A DNA stretch of 64,000 bases. Origin: Kordiimonas laminariae (GTDB taxonomy: Bacteria > Pseudomonadota > Alphaproteobacteria > Sphingomonadales > Kordiimonadaceae). A program made the translations under genes and the position numbers. The notes beneath the pieces are model-generated. The model saw only the letters and a program-made list of their open reading frames with translations, was not told the DNA's origin and did not search any database. Positions within the stretch are counted from its first letter, which is position 1. Each line of letters starts with the position of its first letter. The stretch spans positions 310,001 through 374,000 of the forward strand of contig NZ_JAKQZA010000003.1 in the NCBI RefSeq assembly GCF_023008165.1, written 5' to 3'. Of this stretch, positions 1-8,501 are shown in pieces.

Positions 1-1655
1 ACATCTTTACGCATAGCGGAAATAGTTTCGCGGGCGATAACCTTGCCGCCGATTGCTGCTTGAATTGGAATCTTAAACAGCTGGCGAGGGATCAGGTCCT
101 TAAGGCGCTCACAAAGCGCACGGCCACGGCTATCTGCCTGCGTGCGGTGCACTAGCATGGAAAGCGCATCCACAGGCTCTGCGTTCACAAGGATAGACAT
201 CTTCACAAGGTCTGATTCTTCATAACCGCGAAGCTCATAATCAAAGCTCGCGTAACCACGACTTACAGATTTAAGGCGATCATAGAAGTCATAAACCACT
301 TCGTTGAGCGGTAGTTTATATTTGAGCATTGCACGAGCGCCAACATACGTGAGGTCTTCCTGAATACCGCGCTTGTCTTCACAAAGCTTCAGAACTGTAC
401 CCAGATGCTCATCCGGCACAAGGATTGTTGCATCAATCCACGGTTCTTCGATACGGTCAATCTTGGTTACATCAGGCATATCAGCTGGATTATGCAGCTC
501 CACGCGTTCACCGTTCTTCATATAGATATGGTAGATAACGCTTGGGCTTGTGGTGATAAGCTCAATATCAAACTCGCGGTTGATACGCTCTTGAATAATC
601 TCAAGGTGCAACATACCAAGGAAACCACAGCGGAAACCAAAACCAAGCGCTGTAGAGCTTTCGGTTTCAAATTCAAAGCTGGCATCGTTCAGGCGCAATT
701 TCGCCAGCGCTTCCTTAAGGGCTTCATATTCAGACGTATCCGCAGGGAACAGACCACAGAATACTACAGAACGGCTTGGCTGGAAGCCCGGCAGCGCCTC
801 TTTACACGGCACTTTAATATCCGTAATCGTGTCACCTACGTGAGTGTCAGCCACTTCTTTGATAGACGCTGTAATAAAGCCTACTTCACCCGGGCCAAGT
901 TCCGGCACCATCACACCTTTTGGTGTGAACACGCCAACGCGGTCAATTTTATGCTCACTATCAGCTGCGAGCATTTTAATGGTCTGGCCTTTTTTGATGG
1001 TGCCGTCGATCACACGCACAAGAACCATCACACCCAGATAACTATCGTACCAGCTATCCACCAGCATGGCTTTAAGAGGCGCGTTCGGGTCGCCCTCAGG
1101 CGCAGGCAAGCGTTCAACGATACCGTCGAGAACCTCTTCAATACCAATCCCCGATTTCGCAGAACACTCAATAGCTTCAGAGGCATCAATACCAATCACA
1201 TCTTCAATCTGTGTACGCACACGTTCTGGCTCAGCGGCAGGCAGATCGATCTTATTAAGAACGGGCACGATATCATGATCATTTTCAATGGCCTGATACA
1301 CGTTTGCCAGTGTCTGCGCTTCCACACCCTGGCTGGCATCTACCACAAGCAGTGAACCCTCACAGGCAGAAAGACAGCGGCTTACCTCATAGGCGAAATC
1401 CACGTGACCCGGCGTGTCCATCAGGTTCAGAACATATATCTCACCATCTTTCGCGCGGTATTCAAGGCGCACTGTTTGCGCCTTAATTGTAATACCCCGC
1501 TCGCGCTCAATATCCATGGAATCAAGCACCTGCTGCTTCATTTCGCGATCTTCAAGAGCACCTGTGTGCTGGATCAAACGGTCAGCAAGTGTGGATTTTC
1601 CGTGGTCAATGTGCGCAACAATTGAGAAGTTGCGAATGTTCTTTAATTCGGTCAT
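1..1655 (-). CDS. lepA: Elongation factor 4 (LepA), 3' end cut by window edge
   Basis: Translational GTPase that binds stalled ribosomes and back-translocates or remodels them. The reading frame starts at 1655 on the minus strand ([20 protein letters not shown]), carrying the G1 loop AHIDHGKS, the G3 motif DTPGHVDF and the G4 motif NKID. About 551 residues are visible; the family is usually near 600, so roughly 50 C-terminal residues lie beyond base 1. The LepA-specific region is present ([14 protein letters not shown]). It stands 70 bases upstream of the next minus-strand gene's stop. No oddity seen; a long open frame on the opposite strand (405-1355) is a shadow. Identification is secure. 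Confidence 0.97.
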   Translation of the reverse strand, partial: MTELKNIRNFSIVAHIDHGKSTLADRLIQHTGALEDREMKQQVLDSMDIERERGITIKAQTVRLEYRAKDGEIYVLNLMDTPGHVDFAYEVSRCLSACEGSLLVVDASQGVEAQTLANVYQAIENDHDIVPVLNKIDLPAAEPERVRTQIEDVIGIDASEAIECSAKSGIGIEEVLDGIVERLPAPEGDPNAPLKAMLVDSWYDSYLGVMVLVRVIDGTIKKGQTIKMLAADSEHKIDRVGVFTPKGVMVPELGPGEVGFITASIKEVADTHVGDTITDIKVPCKEALPGFQPSRSVVFCGLFPADTSEYEALKEALAKLRLNDASFEFETESSTALGFGFRCGFLGMLHLEIIQERINREFDIELITTSPSVIYHIYMKNGERVELHNPADMPDVTKIDRIEEPWIDATILVPDEHLGTVLKLCEDKRGIQEDLTYVGARAMLKYKLPLNEVVYDFYDRLKSVSRGYASFDYELRGYEESDLVKMSILVNAEPVDALSMLVHRTQADSRGRALCERLKDLIPRQLFKIPIQAAIGGKVIARETISAMRKD

Positions 1656-1724
1656 GGCCGTTACTTATTACTTTTCTTGTTTTTAACTGCGGCAAACACC
1701 GCGCTGTATTATTCAGGCTAACGC

Positions 1725-2717
1725 TTAATCTGGGATAACCCGGTCCGGCAAACGGTGTTTATCGGCAAATGCCCGGATGTTAATAAGCACTTTTTCGCCC
1801 ATTGCAACCCGCGCCTCTATTGTAGCAGAACCCATATGCGGCAGCAGCACTACATTTTCAAGCTCAAGTAGCTTTGGATTAATGGTTGGTTCTTCCTCAA
1901 ACACATCAAGGCCAGCACCAGCAATTCGGCCCACTTCAATAAGATCAGCGAGCGCTTCCTCATCCACCACTTCACCACGGGCAGTATTAATCACAATCGC
2001 ATGCGGCTGCAGCTTCTTAAGGCGTGCGCGATTAAGAAGACGGAACGTTTCATCTGTAAGTGGGCAATTGATAGAGATGAAATCCATACGGCTCAGCATC
2101 TCATCCAAGTCTTCCCAGTATGTTGCTTCAAGCTCACCTTCAATCTGCTCAGGCAAGCGTGAACGCTTATGATAATGAACAGCCATATTAAAGGCTTTAG
2201 CGCGCCTTGCCACCGCCTGACCAATACGGCCCATACCAATAATACCAAGGCGTTTACCTTGAATACGGTGCCCCATAAGGAATGTCGGGGTCCAGCCACT
2301 CCAATCACCAGCACGAAGGATTTTTTCACCTTCAAAAATGCGGCGCGGTACTGACAAGAGAAGCGCCATAGTAAGATCAGCCGTATCTTCAGTGAGTACG
2401 CCCGGTGTGTTTGTAACCGCGATACCTTTTTCTTTGGCAGCGGCCATATCAATATGATCCACGCCAGCGCCAAAGTTAGCTATCAATTTCAGTTGGTCAC
2501 CAGCCGCGGCCAAAACCTCTGCACTGATAGAATCAGTTACGGTTGGCACAAGCACATCTGCTTCAGCAACAGCGGCTTTAAGCTGCTCTTCCGTTAAGGG
2601 CTTATCTGCCAAATTCAGCGTTACATCAAATAGTTCAGCCATCCGCGTTTCAATGCTGTCTGGCAGCTTGCGCGTTACAATTACCTTAGGCCGAATACGG
2701 TTTCCTGTTTGACTCAT
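1725..2717 (-). CDS. D-isomer-specific 2-hydroxyacid dehydrogenase (glyoxylate/hydroxypyruvate reductase type)
   Basis: NAD(P)-dependent reductase of 2-oxoacids, cytoplasmic. The Rossmann motif is GIIGMGRIGQAVARRAKAF near residue 155, with the substrate-side Arg in NTARGEVVDEEAL, the catalytic Glu in AGLDVFEEEP and the His in LLPHMGSAT. The 330-residue product from ATG 2717 (MSQTGNRIRPKV) fits the family length; the frame remains open to 2804, but the extra 29 residues are low-complexity and not family-like, and an AAGG stretch precedes 2717. The glyoxylate reductase GyaR/GhrB group is most likely; the exact substrate cannot be read from sequence. It is divergent from the SH3 gene that follows. 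Confidence 0.9.
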   Translation of the reverse strand: MSQTGNRIRPKVIVTRKLPDSIETRMAELFDVTLNLADKPLTEEQLKAAVAEADVLVPTVTDSISAEVLAAAGDQLKLIANFGAGVDHIDMAAAKEKGIAVTNTPGVLTEDTADLTMALLLSVPRRIFEGEKILRAGDWSGWTPTFLMGHRIQGKRLGIIGMGRIGQAVARRAKAFNMAVHYHKRSRLPEQIEGELEATYWEDLDEMLSRMDFISINCPLTDETFRLLNRARLKKLQPHAIVINTARGEVVDEEALADLIEVGRIAGAGLDVFEEEPTINPKLLELENVVLLPHMGSATIEARVAMGEKVLINIRAFADKHRLPDRVIPD

Positions 2718-2830
2718 GATGCAAAATAACCTTTTCTGTCGAGCGAGAAAAGCGCTCGAGCACAGACTTAAGGCTTCTGTACCAGAAGGGAGCGCTTGTT
2801 TCAAACGCCAAGCGAGGGGGAATCGCGGTT

Positions 2831-3325
2831 ATGAGGCATTTTGTTATACTTGTGGTGTGTTTATGCGCCTTTTCAATAACAGGAACCAGTTTCGCCCAGA
2901 ATGTGGGCGCAAGCGGAAATCCATTGCCGCGGTTTGTTTCCATGAATGCAACAGAAGCTAACATGCGCACTGGGCCGGGCCGCCAATATCCCATCATGTG
3001 GGTATATAAACGGAAATATCTACCGCTTGAGGTGGTGGATGAGAAAGGCCCATGGCGAAAAGTAACAGACCATGAAGGTTCAACGGGCTGGATTCATCGC
3101 GCCCTCCTTTCAGGCCGCCGTACCGCTATGATGATGGGTGGCAAAAAATCACTATTCCGCAGCAAAGACACTAATTCCCAACTCGCTATTACAGCTGAAG
3201 AAAATGTAGTCGGTCATATCATTGAATGTGCAGATGATTGGTGCCAACTGGAAATCGAAGGTACAAAGGGCTGGATTGAACGTCATCACCTGTGGGGCGT
3301 ATATAGCCGCGAAGTGATTAATTAA
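2831..3325 (+). CDS. Secreted bacterial SH3-domain protein (DUF1058/SH3_4 type)
   Basis: 164 residues with a signal peptide (MRHFVILVVCLCAFSITGTSFA, probable cut after FAQ). Two SH3b-like repeats follow: one begins at ATEANMRTGPGRQYPIMWVY with the GPWRKVTD and TGWIHRALLSG signatures, the second contains LFRSKDTNSQLAITAEENVVG and ends at WCQLEIEGTKGWIERHHLWGVY. Such proteins are exported and thought to bind peptidoglycan or other envelope ligands; no catalytic residues are visible. Proteins of this type are often seen beside a 2-hydroxyacid dehydrogenase in alphaproteobacteria, as here, but a functional link is unproven. Confidence 0.85.
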   Translation: MRHFVILVVCLCAFSITGTSFAQNVGASGNPLPRFVSMNATEANMRTGPGRQYPIMWVYKRKYLPLEVVDEKGPWRKVTDHEGSTGWIHRALLSGRRTAMMMGGKKSLFRSKDTNSQLAITAEENVVGHIIECADDWCQLEIEGTKGWIERHHLWGVYSREVIN

Positions 3326-3451
3326 GCCTTTTATACCCCTATTAGGTTCACAAGATTTATTCAGATAATGGTCTGAAATTTCTTTCTTGAATATTTTATG
3401 TAAGCACTTATATAATTTCTTATCCTACCTGACAGTGAGGAGTTTGCGTAT

Positions 3452-4405
3452 ATGTCACAGGAAGAAATTTATCTGGAGCTTGGGATCGGCACCCGTATCA
3501 GACGGCTTTATGAAGCTATGTCCGCTGATGCTGATAAACTTTATGAAGAAGCCGGACTTAATTTTCGTGTGAGTTACTTCTATGTGATATATGCGCTTGC
3601 ACTGCGCGGTGCGATGCCTATCGCAGATATCGCGAAGCTCGCAGGCTTCAGCCATTCTGCTGTTAGCCAAACAGTGAAGAAACTGATTGCTGAAGATTTA
3701 GTAGAAACTGATGCCACCTCAGACGGGCGTCAAAAGCTCGTAGCACTTTCTGCAAGAGGCAAACAACTTGCCGATGATTTGCGCCCTTATTGGCAAGCAT
3801 TAGAGGCCAGTATGAAAGATGTAATGGAGGAAGCAAACATCAGTCTCCTCAACGCCATCTGCCGTACTGAAGAAGTTTATAACCAGAAAAGCCTTTATGA
3901 TCGGGCCAAAGAAAAACTCGCCGCAGATACCAATGACGTAAGCTTTTCCATTGAACCCTACAGTGCCAACCACAAACAAGCTTTCTATGATTTCAATGTT
4001 GCGTGGTTGAAGAAATATTTCGTAGTAGAACCAATCGATGAAAAAGTGCTCTCTCAACCTGAAGAATATATTCTCAGTAAAGGTGGAGAGATATTTTTCG
4101 CTGTCGATAAAGGCAAGGCTATTGGCTGTGTAGCGATGAAACCGACGGGTGACGGTGTTTTTGAACTTACCAAACTGGCGGTTGACCCAACCCTTCATAA
4201 AGGCGGTGTTGGTACAGCTTTATGTAACAAAGTAATTGAGCGCTTTCAGGCACGCGCTGGCAACAAGCTATTCCTTGAAACCAACACCCTGCTAGAGCCT
4301 GCAATCCGTATCTATAAACGTATTGGGTTTGTAGAACTGCCTAGCCCTTTTGAAAGCCCTTATGAACGAGCCAATTACTATATGGAATGGCGAGAGGACG
4401 CATAG
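3452..4405 (+). CDS. MarR-family regulator fused to a GNAT acetyltransferase
   Basis: A 317-residue fusion. Residues about 1-150 form a MarR winged helix (IADIAKLAGFSHSAVSQTVKKL recognition region, then DGRQKLVALSARGKQLADD wing). Residues about 165-315 form a GNAT domain with beta4/alpha3 acetyl-CoA loop LHKGGVGTALC and the C-terminal ANYYMEW. The start is supported by GAGGAG upstream of ATG 3452. The next gene begins at the base after its stop and is a close paralogue of its GNAT half. Likely role: a transcription factor that carries, or senses through, an acetyltransferase domain, possibly controlling the operon. The substrate is unknown. Confidence 0.88.
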   Translation: MSQEEIYLELGIGTRIRRLYEAMSADADKLYEEAGLNFRVSYFYVIYALALRGAMPIADIAKLAGFSHSAVSQTVKKLIAEDLVETDATSDGRQKLVALSARGKQLADDLRPYWQALEASMKDVMEEANISLLNAICRTEEVYNQKSLYDRAKEKLAADTNDVSFSIEPYSANHKQAFYDFNVAWLKKYFVVEPIDEKVLSQPEEYILSKGGEIFFAVDKGKAIGCVAMKPTGDGVFELTKLAVDPTLHKGGVGTALCNKVIERFQARAGNKLFLETNTLLEPAIRIYKRIGFVELPSPFESPYERANYYMEWREDA

Positions 4406-4879
4406 ATGACTGGCCGCATTATTTCCTATGACCCGAAATACAAACAAGCTTTCTATGACATCACCATGGCGTGGCTAGCTAAGGACTTTACCGTTGAACC
4501 ACAACATACAGAGATGCTTACCAAACCTGAGGAAGTATTGCTGAAAAATGGTGGTGAAGTTTTCTTCGTACTGGAAGGTGATGAAGTTATTGGCACCGTT
4601 GGCATGAAAAATCATGGTGATGGTGTTTACGAACTAACAAAGATGGGCGTAACGGACCAAGGCAAAGGGAAAGGTTACGGCCGCTTACTTGGTGAAGCTG
4701 TGATTGAACGTTTCAAAACAGTAGGTGGCAAAACCTTATTCCTTGAAAGCAACACTATGCTAACGGCGGCCGTCGCACTCTATAAAAAACTGGGCTTTGA
4801 AATGGGTGAACACCCAAACGGCGGTGAATATCTTTGCACCAACTGTTATATGGAATGGCGTGGCGATCATGAAAAGTAA
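4406..4879 (+). CDS. GNAT acetyltransferase, paralogue of the upstream fusion's C-terminal half
   Basis: 157-residue single GNAT domain. The sequence runs parallel to residues 165-315 of the preceding MarR-GNAT protein: KQAFYDITMAWLAKDFTVEP against KQAFYDFNVAWLKKYFVVEP, GDGVYELTKMGV against GDGVFELTKLAV, and KTLFLESNT against NKLFLETNT. The acetyl-CoA loop reads QGKGKGYGRLLGE. Both end in YMEWR. The stop/start junction with the upstream gene has zero spacing and the 3' end overlaps the next gene by 11 bases, so the genes are probably translationally coupled. The substrate is unknown. Confidence 0.88.
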   Translation: MTGRIISYDPKYKQAFYDITMAWLAKDFTVEPQHTEMLTKPEEVLLKNGGEVFFVLEGDEVIGTVGMKNHGDGVYELTKMGVTDQGKGKGYGRLLGEAVIERFKTVGGKTLFLESNTMLTAAVALYKKLGFEMGEHPNGGEYLCTNCYMEWRGDHEK

Positions 4880-5330
4880 TGTAACTATCGCACGGGCTGA
4901 AACCGCAGAGGACATCGCAGCTGTTAAACGGATATTCGAAGCGTTTGTTGCTTTCCTGCCTATCGATCTTGGATTTCAGGGGATTGATAGCGAGATGGCA
5001 GAGTTCCCAAAGATTTATGAATTTCTTCTTCTGGCAAAGATGGATGATAAACCGCTAGGCGCAGTAGCGCTCAAGAGACACAGCGATGATGTGTGCGAGA
5101 TGAAGCGCCTTTATGTTTTACCTGAGGCGCAGGGAACAGGCGCAGGACGTGCACTTTGCGACGTGCTGCTTACAGAAGCTAAAAATGAGGGCTATAGTAC
5201 CATGCTGCTTGATAGCCTGAGGCGTCTGGAAGCAGCTGTTAATCTCTATAAAAAGCTCGGCTTTGAAGAAACAGCCCCTTATAACTTCAACCCAGAAGAT
5301 GACGTTGTTTATATGAAACGGGCCTTATGA
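4869..5330 (+). CDS. GNAT family acetyltransferase
   Basis: 153 residues from ATG 4869 (MKSNVTIARAETAEDIAAVK), inside the end of the previous gene; the frame is open further upstream but that part only overlaps its neighbour. It has a typical GNAT core: CEMKRLYVLPEAQGTGAGRAL carries the V-x-P-x-x-Q-G-x-G-x-G/A acetyl-CoA loop, followed by AAVNLYKKLGFEE. More distant from the two preceding paralogues. It overlaps the next gene by four bases (ATGA type). The substrate is not predictable. Confidence 0.85.
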   Translation: MKSNVTIARAETAEDIAAVKRIFEAFVAFLPIDLGFQGIDSEMAEFPKIYEFLLLAKMDDKPLGAVALKRHSDDVCEMKRLYVLPEAQGTGAGRALCDVLLTEAKNEGYSTMLLDSLRRLEAAVNLYKKLGFEETAPYNFNPEDDVVYMKRAL

Positions 5331-5848
5331 CCACCAAGCCTTATACTTTGTTCCAAGCTACAGATAACGATACACAAGCTATTGTTACGCTTCTGAAAGA
5401 AAGCTTCAGAGCTGCCTACCCCGACCGGTACCAACCCGCAGACATCGAAGAATATTTTGATCTCAATTATACGGAAGCAAAAGTGGACAGTTGGCTTTCT
5501 GCTCCGATTACATCTGTGTGGTTAGCTAAACGGGAACATGATCTGGAAGGTGTTTTTGTGTTTCATGATAAGCCGAGCTTACTAAGCCCGGATACTCCTG
5601 CTTTTGAAATTGATAAGCTTTATCTGATGCCCTCAGCCCACGGTACAGGACTGGCGGCAACATTTCTGAAAAAGCTGGAAGAAACAAACAGAGATATAAA
5701 ACTACATTGGCTGATCGTGGCACAAAAAAATATTCGTGCACAACGCTTTTACGCCAAACATAATTTCAAGATTATGGCTGATGGTCCTAGCCTTGTTGTC
5801 GGGCAAGAGCATGCTGCTTCATTCGTGATGCACCGAGAGCTTGGCTAG
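5327..5848 (+). CDS. GNAT family acetyltransferase, last of four in a row
   Basis: 173 residues with a GNAT fold: IDKLYLMPSAHGTGLAATFL is the acetyl-CoA loop and RAQRFYAKHNFKIMAD the C-terminal helix-strand. The N-terminus (DTQAIVTLLKESFRAAYP) resembles the group often annotated as amine or spermidine acetyltransferases, but that is a weak cue. The start overlaps the previous stop by four bases. The stop lies in GGCTAGCC, shared with the stop of the convergent gene, a four-base convergent overlap. Confidence 0.85.
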   Translation: MTTKPYTLFQATDNDTQAIVTLLKESFRAAYPDRYQPADIEEYFDLNYTEAKVDSWLSAPITSVWLAKREHDLEGVFVFHDKPSLLSPDTPAFEIDKLYLMPSAHGTGLAATFLKKLEETNRDIKLHWLIVAQKNIRAQRFYAKHNFKIMADGPSLVVGQEHAASFVMHRELG

Positions 5849-6414
5849 CCAAAACTCAGTTCATCACTGTCATCATCGTTAGCGGGGCCAGGATTGTTTT
5901 TGCCGCTTCTACGTTCCACCGAAACAGGTACATCAACAATGCGCCTGCTAGGACCTGTATAATCTGCAGATCGGACAAAAGGCTGCGGGTGCAGTATGAA
6001 CGGCTCTGCGATAGTTTCAAATCGTTCAGCATTAAAGGGCTGTGGCAAGATACAAGTTACACCGGCCTGCCGGGCTTCCATTATTTCATTATTTGCTTCA
6101 ATCAAGTCCATCTGGTCCGTGCTGGACCGGAAAAAGATCACATGAGCCTCAGCCATTGGCCCTTCGCACATACGAATAAAGCGTGCGAAATCTACACCTA
6201 CTATCAATTTGCGAAGATCTTCATGTGTCGCTAGTAACTGGCCATCTATGACAAAGAGGGAAATCTCTGTCTTCAACATATAATCAATCGCTTCATGCAT
6301 ACAGTCAGCTGTACGCACACGCTTGATACCTTTAGAAATTAAGAATTCACAAACACCTGCTGATAGTTCTGGGGAAGAAACAGCAACAAGCGCATTCAAC
6401 TCTTCATACGACAT
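5845..6414 (-). CDS. Receiver-like (pseudo-response-regulator) protein with YTGPSRR tail
   Basis: 189 residues. Residues 1-130 show a CheY-like pattern: LNALVAVSSPELSAGVCEFL, a candidate phosphoacceptor Asp57 in SLFVIDGQ, a Ser/Thr in FRSST, and a C-terminal strand CILPQPF where receivers have K-P-F. The paired acidic residues after strand 1 are missing and the lysine is Gln125, so phosphorylation chemistry is doubtful. The tail FVRSADYTGPSRRIVDV resembles a motif that follows receiver domains in some alphaproteobacterial single-domain regulators. It ends in an acidic DDDSDELSFG. No kinase is adjacent. Confidence 0.7.
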   Translation of the reverse strand: MSYEELNALVAVSSPELSAGVCEFLISKGIKRVRTADCMHEAIDYMLKTEISLFVIDGQLLATHEDLRKLIVGVDFARFIRMCEGPMAEAHVIFFRSSTDQMDLIEANNEIMEARQAGVTCILPQPFNAERFETIAEPFILHPQPFVRSADYTGPSRRIVDVPVSVERRSGKNNPGPANDDDSDELSFG

Positions 6415-6598
6415 TTAAACCACTTTCCAATCACGCAGATTAAGTGTAGCGGCATAATCTTTAGAAACTTTCTCCAATTCCTTAGAATTTTAACTAGTTG
6501 AAGAGTGATTATTAAGGTTAACTAGGAAATAAGAAAGTGATTCAAGCCACTTACATGCAAGCGCGAGACCTAAGAATATAATAACATCAGTTAGTTAC

Positions 6599-6973
6599 AT
6601 GATCAATGAATCCGAGAAAAAAGCTCTTTATACGCTAGAGAAAAAACTAGCAAAATCCACCTGCCGGACAGATAAAACTTTTCTGCAAAATACCTTATCA
6701 GATAACTTCAAAGAGTTTGGTTCATCTGGCCGCATTTTCAGTAAAGTTGAGATCATTGACCTACTGACTACTGAATCCAGCTTTACAGACTATGAGTTGG
6801 AAGATTTTCAGGCGGTATCTATTGATGAAAAAACCGTACATGTCACCTATTTGATTCCGCCACGCACACTAACAGATGGTACCGCGAGAAAAGGGTCGCT
6901 TAGAAGCTCCATATGGTCACGGATAAACGGCGATTGGCAGATCCTTTTTCATCAGGGAACCTTGCGCCCATAA
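6599..6973 (+). CDS. NTF2-like (DUF4440) protein
   Basis: 124 residues fitting the SnoaL/DUF4440 pattern: KALYTLEKKLAKSTCRTDKTFLQNTLSDNFKEFGSSG at the start, then TYLIPPRTLTDGTARKGSLRSSIWSR and a closing WQILFHQGTLRP. These cone-shaped small domains bind small molecules or mediate oligomerisation; no specific function is inferable. It is monocistronic, with 183 bases of AT-rich sequence upstream and a shared hairpin downstream. Confidence 0.75.
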   Translation: MINESEKKALYTLEKKLAKSTCRTDKTFLQNTLSDNFKEFGSSGRIFSKVEIIDLLTTESSFTDYELEDFQAVSIDEKTVHVTYLIPPRTLTDGTARKGSLRSSIWSRINGDWQILFHQGTLRP

Positions 6974-6976
6974 AAA

Positions 6977-7000
6977 AAGCCCAGTTATTCAACCGGGCTT
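6977..7000 (-). terminator. Intrinsic terminator between convergent genes
   Basis: The inverted repeat AAGCCC...GGGCTT is closed by an additional G-C pair and a short loop. Read on the minus strand it is followed by seven T residues, so it mainly terminates the minus-strand flavin oxidoreductase gene ending at 7023; on the plus strand it lies just after the stop of the DUF4440 gene. Confidence 0.8.
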
Positions 7001-7022
7001 CTCTACAATATGTTCTGAAGGC

Positions 7023-8417
7023 TTAATCGCCTGTCATGATACGGTCAACCAGCTGCTTCACTGACGGCACAAACCCGTTCGAGTAGAATGGATCAGAACC
7101 AAAACGGAAAGCATTATGACCTGCGAAAAGAAGGTTCTTTTCGATGTTACCATCATGGGCCACGTCTTCGAGTGTTTTCTGAATACAGAAGCTGCGCGGG
7201 TCAGCAAGTCGGCCTGTTGAATTCTTCTCATTATCCGCCCAGCTAGAAAAACGGCACTGGCTCAAACAACCAACACAGTCTTTCTGGTCTTTACGGATTT
7301 CAGTTGCCTTATCAGCATCCACAAACAAGAGCGTATCATCAGGTGTTTTCATTGCCTGATCGTAACCAGCCGCTACCCAGTTTTCGATTTTCGCTGCATC
7401 TTCACCGCGCACGATATATTTCTTACGAGCAACCATTACTTCGGTGTTGAACTCTTCATCTTGCTCGGTGCGGAAGTCTACCTGACGGTCACTACGGCCA
7501 ACAAGTTCACCAAGGAAGCTGTTCTTAATTGCGCTTGAGAAAAAGCCTGTAGGGCTAAAATTCTGCAAAAGAACATCGCCTGATTTCAGTTCAAGAAGCT
7601 TCTTCTTCCAGCGCTCAGAAATCGGGCTTTCTTTCGTAAGGAGCGGACGTGTACCAAATTGGAAAACAATCGGACCAAGTTCTTTGTTATCGATCCAGTC
7701 TTTCCATTCTTTCAGGTTCCAAACACCACCCGCCATAATGATCGGCACATGGTCAAGGCCAAGCTTACGCATGATTTTACGTAGCTCTAATACCCGTGGG
7801 TACGGATCGCCTGGCTTTGTTGGGTCTTCTGCGTTTGAAAGGCCATTATGGCCACCTGCACGCCAAGGGTCTTCATAAACAACACCCCCCAGAAGGTCAG
7901 CCGCGTTTTTATACGCACGGCGCCACAACAGGTTAAAAGCACGGCCTGAAGATACGATTGGATAATAATGCACACCGTATTTTGAAGCCAGTTCGGCCAG
8001 CTTAAACGGCATACCTGCACCACAGGTAACCCCGTGGATCATGCCTTTGGTTTTCTCCAGAACGCCATGCAGAATTTTCTGCGCGCCACCTAGTTCCCAA
8101 AGCATATTAATATTGATATGACCTTCGCCCTTTGAAATTTCCCAAGCTTTGCGTACCTGATCAATGGTACCTCTAATGGAAAAATCAATCATTTCATTAT
8201 GGCGATCACGGCGGCTTTTCCCCATGTAATCATGTGGGATTACATTACCGTGTTCATCATATGCGTCTGCGATTACCGCAGAAATAGTGCCAATTCCGCC
8301 AGCTGCGGCCCAAGGCCCACTGCTTGCCCCAGTTGAAATGGCAACGCCTTTACCACCTTCGATAAGTGGCAACACCTCTTTACCACCCATACGGATCGAA
8401 TTAAGGCTAAAACTCAT
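7023..8417 (-). CDS. NAD(P)H-dependent flavin oxidoreductase, nitronate monooxygenase family
   Basis: 464-residue FMN TIM-barrel protein of the 2-nitropropane dioxygenase/YrpB family. The N-terminus holds GGKGVAISTGASSGPWAAAGG; later strands give CGAGMPF, YPIVSSGRA, GGHNGL, VPIIMAGGVW and FQFGTRPLLTKES. The C-terminal about 80 residues add a cysteine-rich stretch (DCVGCLSQCRFSSW...FCIQKTL) not required for the classical reaction. Candidate reactions are nitronate oxidation or flavin-dependent reduction; the substrate is unknown. It stands alone on the minus strand, downstream of pnp, with its own terminator. Confidence 0.87.
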   Translation of the reverse strand: MSFSLNSIRMGGKEVLPLIEGGKGVAISTGASSGPWAAAGGIGTISAVIADAYDEHGNVIPHDYMGKSRRDRHNEMIDFSIRGTIDQVRKAWEISKGEGHININMLWELGGAQKILHGVLEKTKGMIHGVTCGAGMPFKLAELASKYGVHYYPIVSSGRAFNLLWRRAYKNAADLLGGVVYEDPWRAGGHNGLSNAEDPTKPGDPYPRVLELRKIMRKLGLDHVPIIMAGGVWNLKEWKDWIDNKELGPIVFQFGTRPLLTKESPISERWKKKLLELKSGDVLLQNFSPTGFFSSAIKNSFLGELVGRSDRQVDFRTEQDEEFNTEVMVARKKYIVRGEDAAKIENWVAAGYDQAMKTPDDTLLFVDADKATEIRKDQKDCVGCLSQCRFSSWADNEKNSTGRLADPRSFCIQKTLEDVAHDGNIEKNLLFAGHNAFRFGSDPFYSNGFVPSVKQLVDRIMTGD

Positions 8418-8455
8418 TAAACTCTCCCAAGTTCCCCTGCCCCTCGCAGGAGTAG

Positions 8456-8479
8456 CTGGCGCAGGAAATTCTGCGCCAG
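8456..8479. other. Strong hairpin between pnp and the flavin oxidoreductase gene
   Basis: A perfect 9-bp inverted repeat CTGGCGCAG / CTGCGCCAG with a six-base loop. It lies 22 bases beyond the pnp stop. In the minus-strand transcript it has no T tract directly after it, so it may stabilise the pnp 3' end or act as a weak terminator; on the plus strand a T run follows after about nine bases. Confidence 0.6.
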
Positions 8480-8501
8480 TATAACATTTTTTTATCGGAA
8501 A

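Noticed and set aside
405-1355. Long open frame (316 codons) on the plus strand
   Set aside because: It lies wholly opposite lepA, whose frame is clearly coding; no ribosome site and no protein-like pattern.
3452-5848. GNAT array as a Gcn5-type toxin-antitoxin system
   Set aside because: The first gene carries MarR, not an RHH antitoxin, and the acetyltransferases resemble small-molecule GNATs rather than TacT/AtaT toxins.
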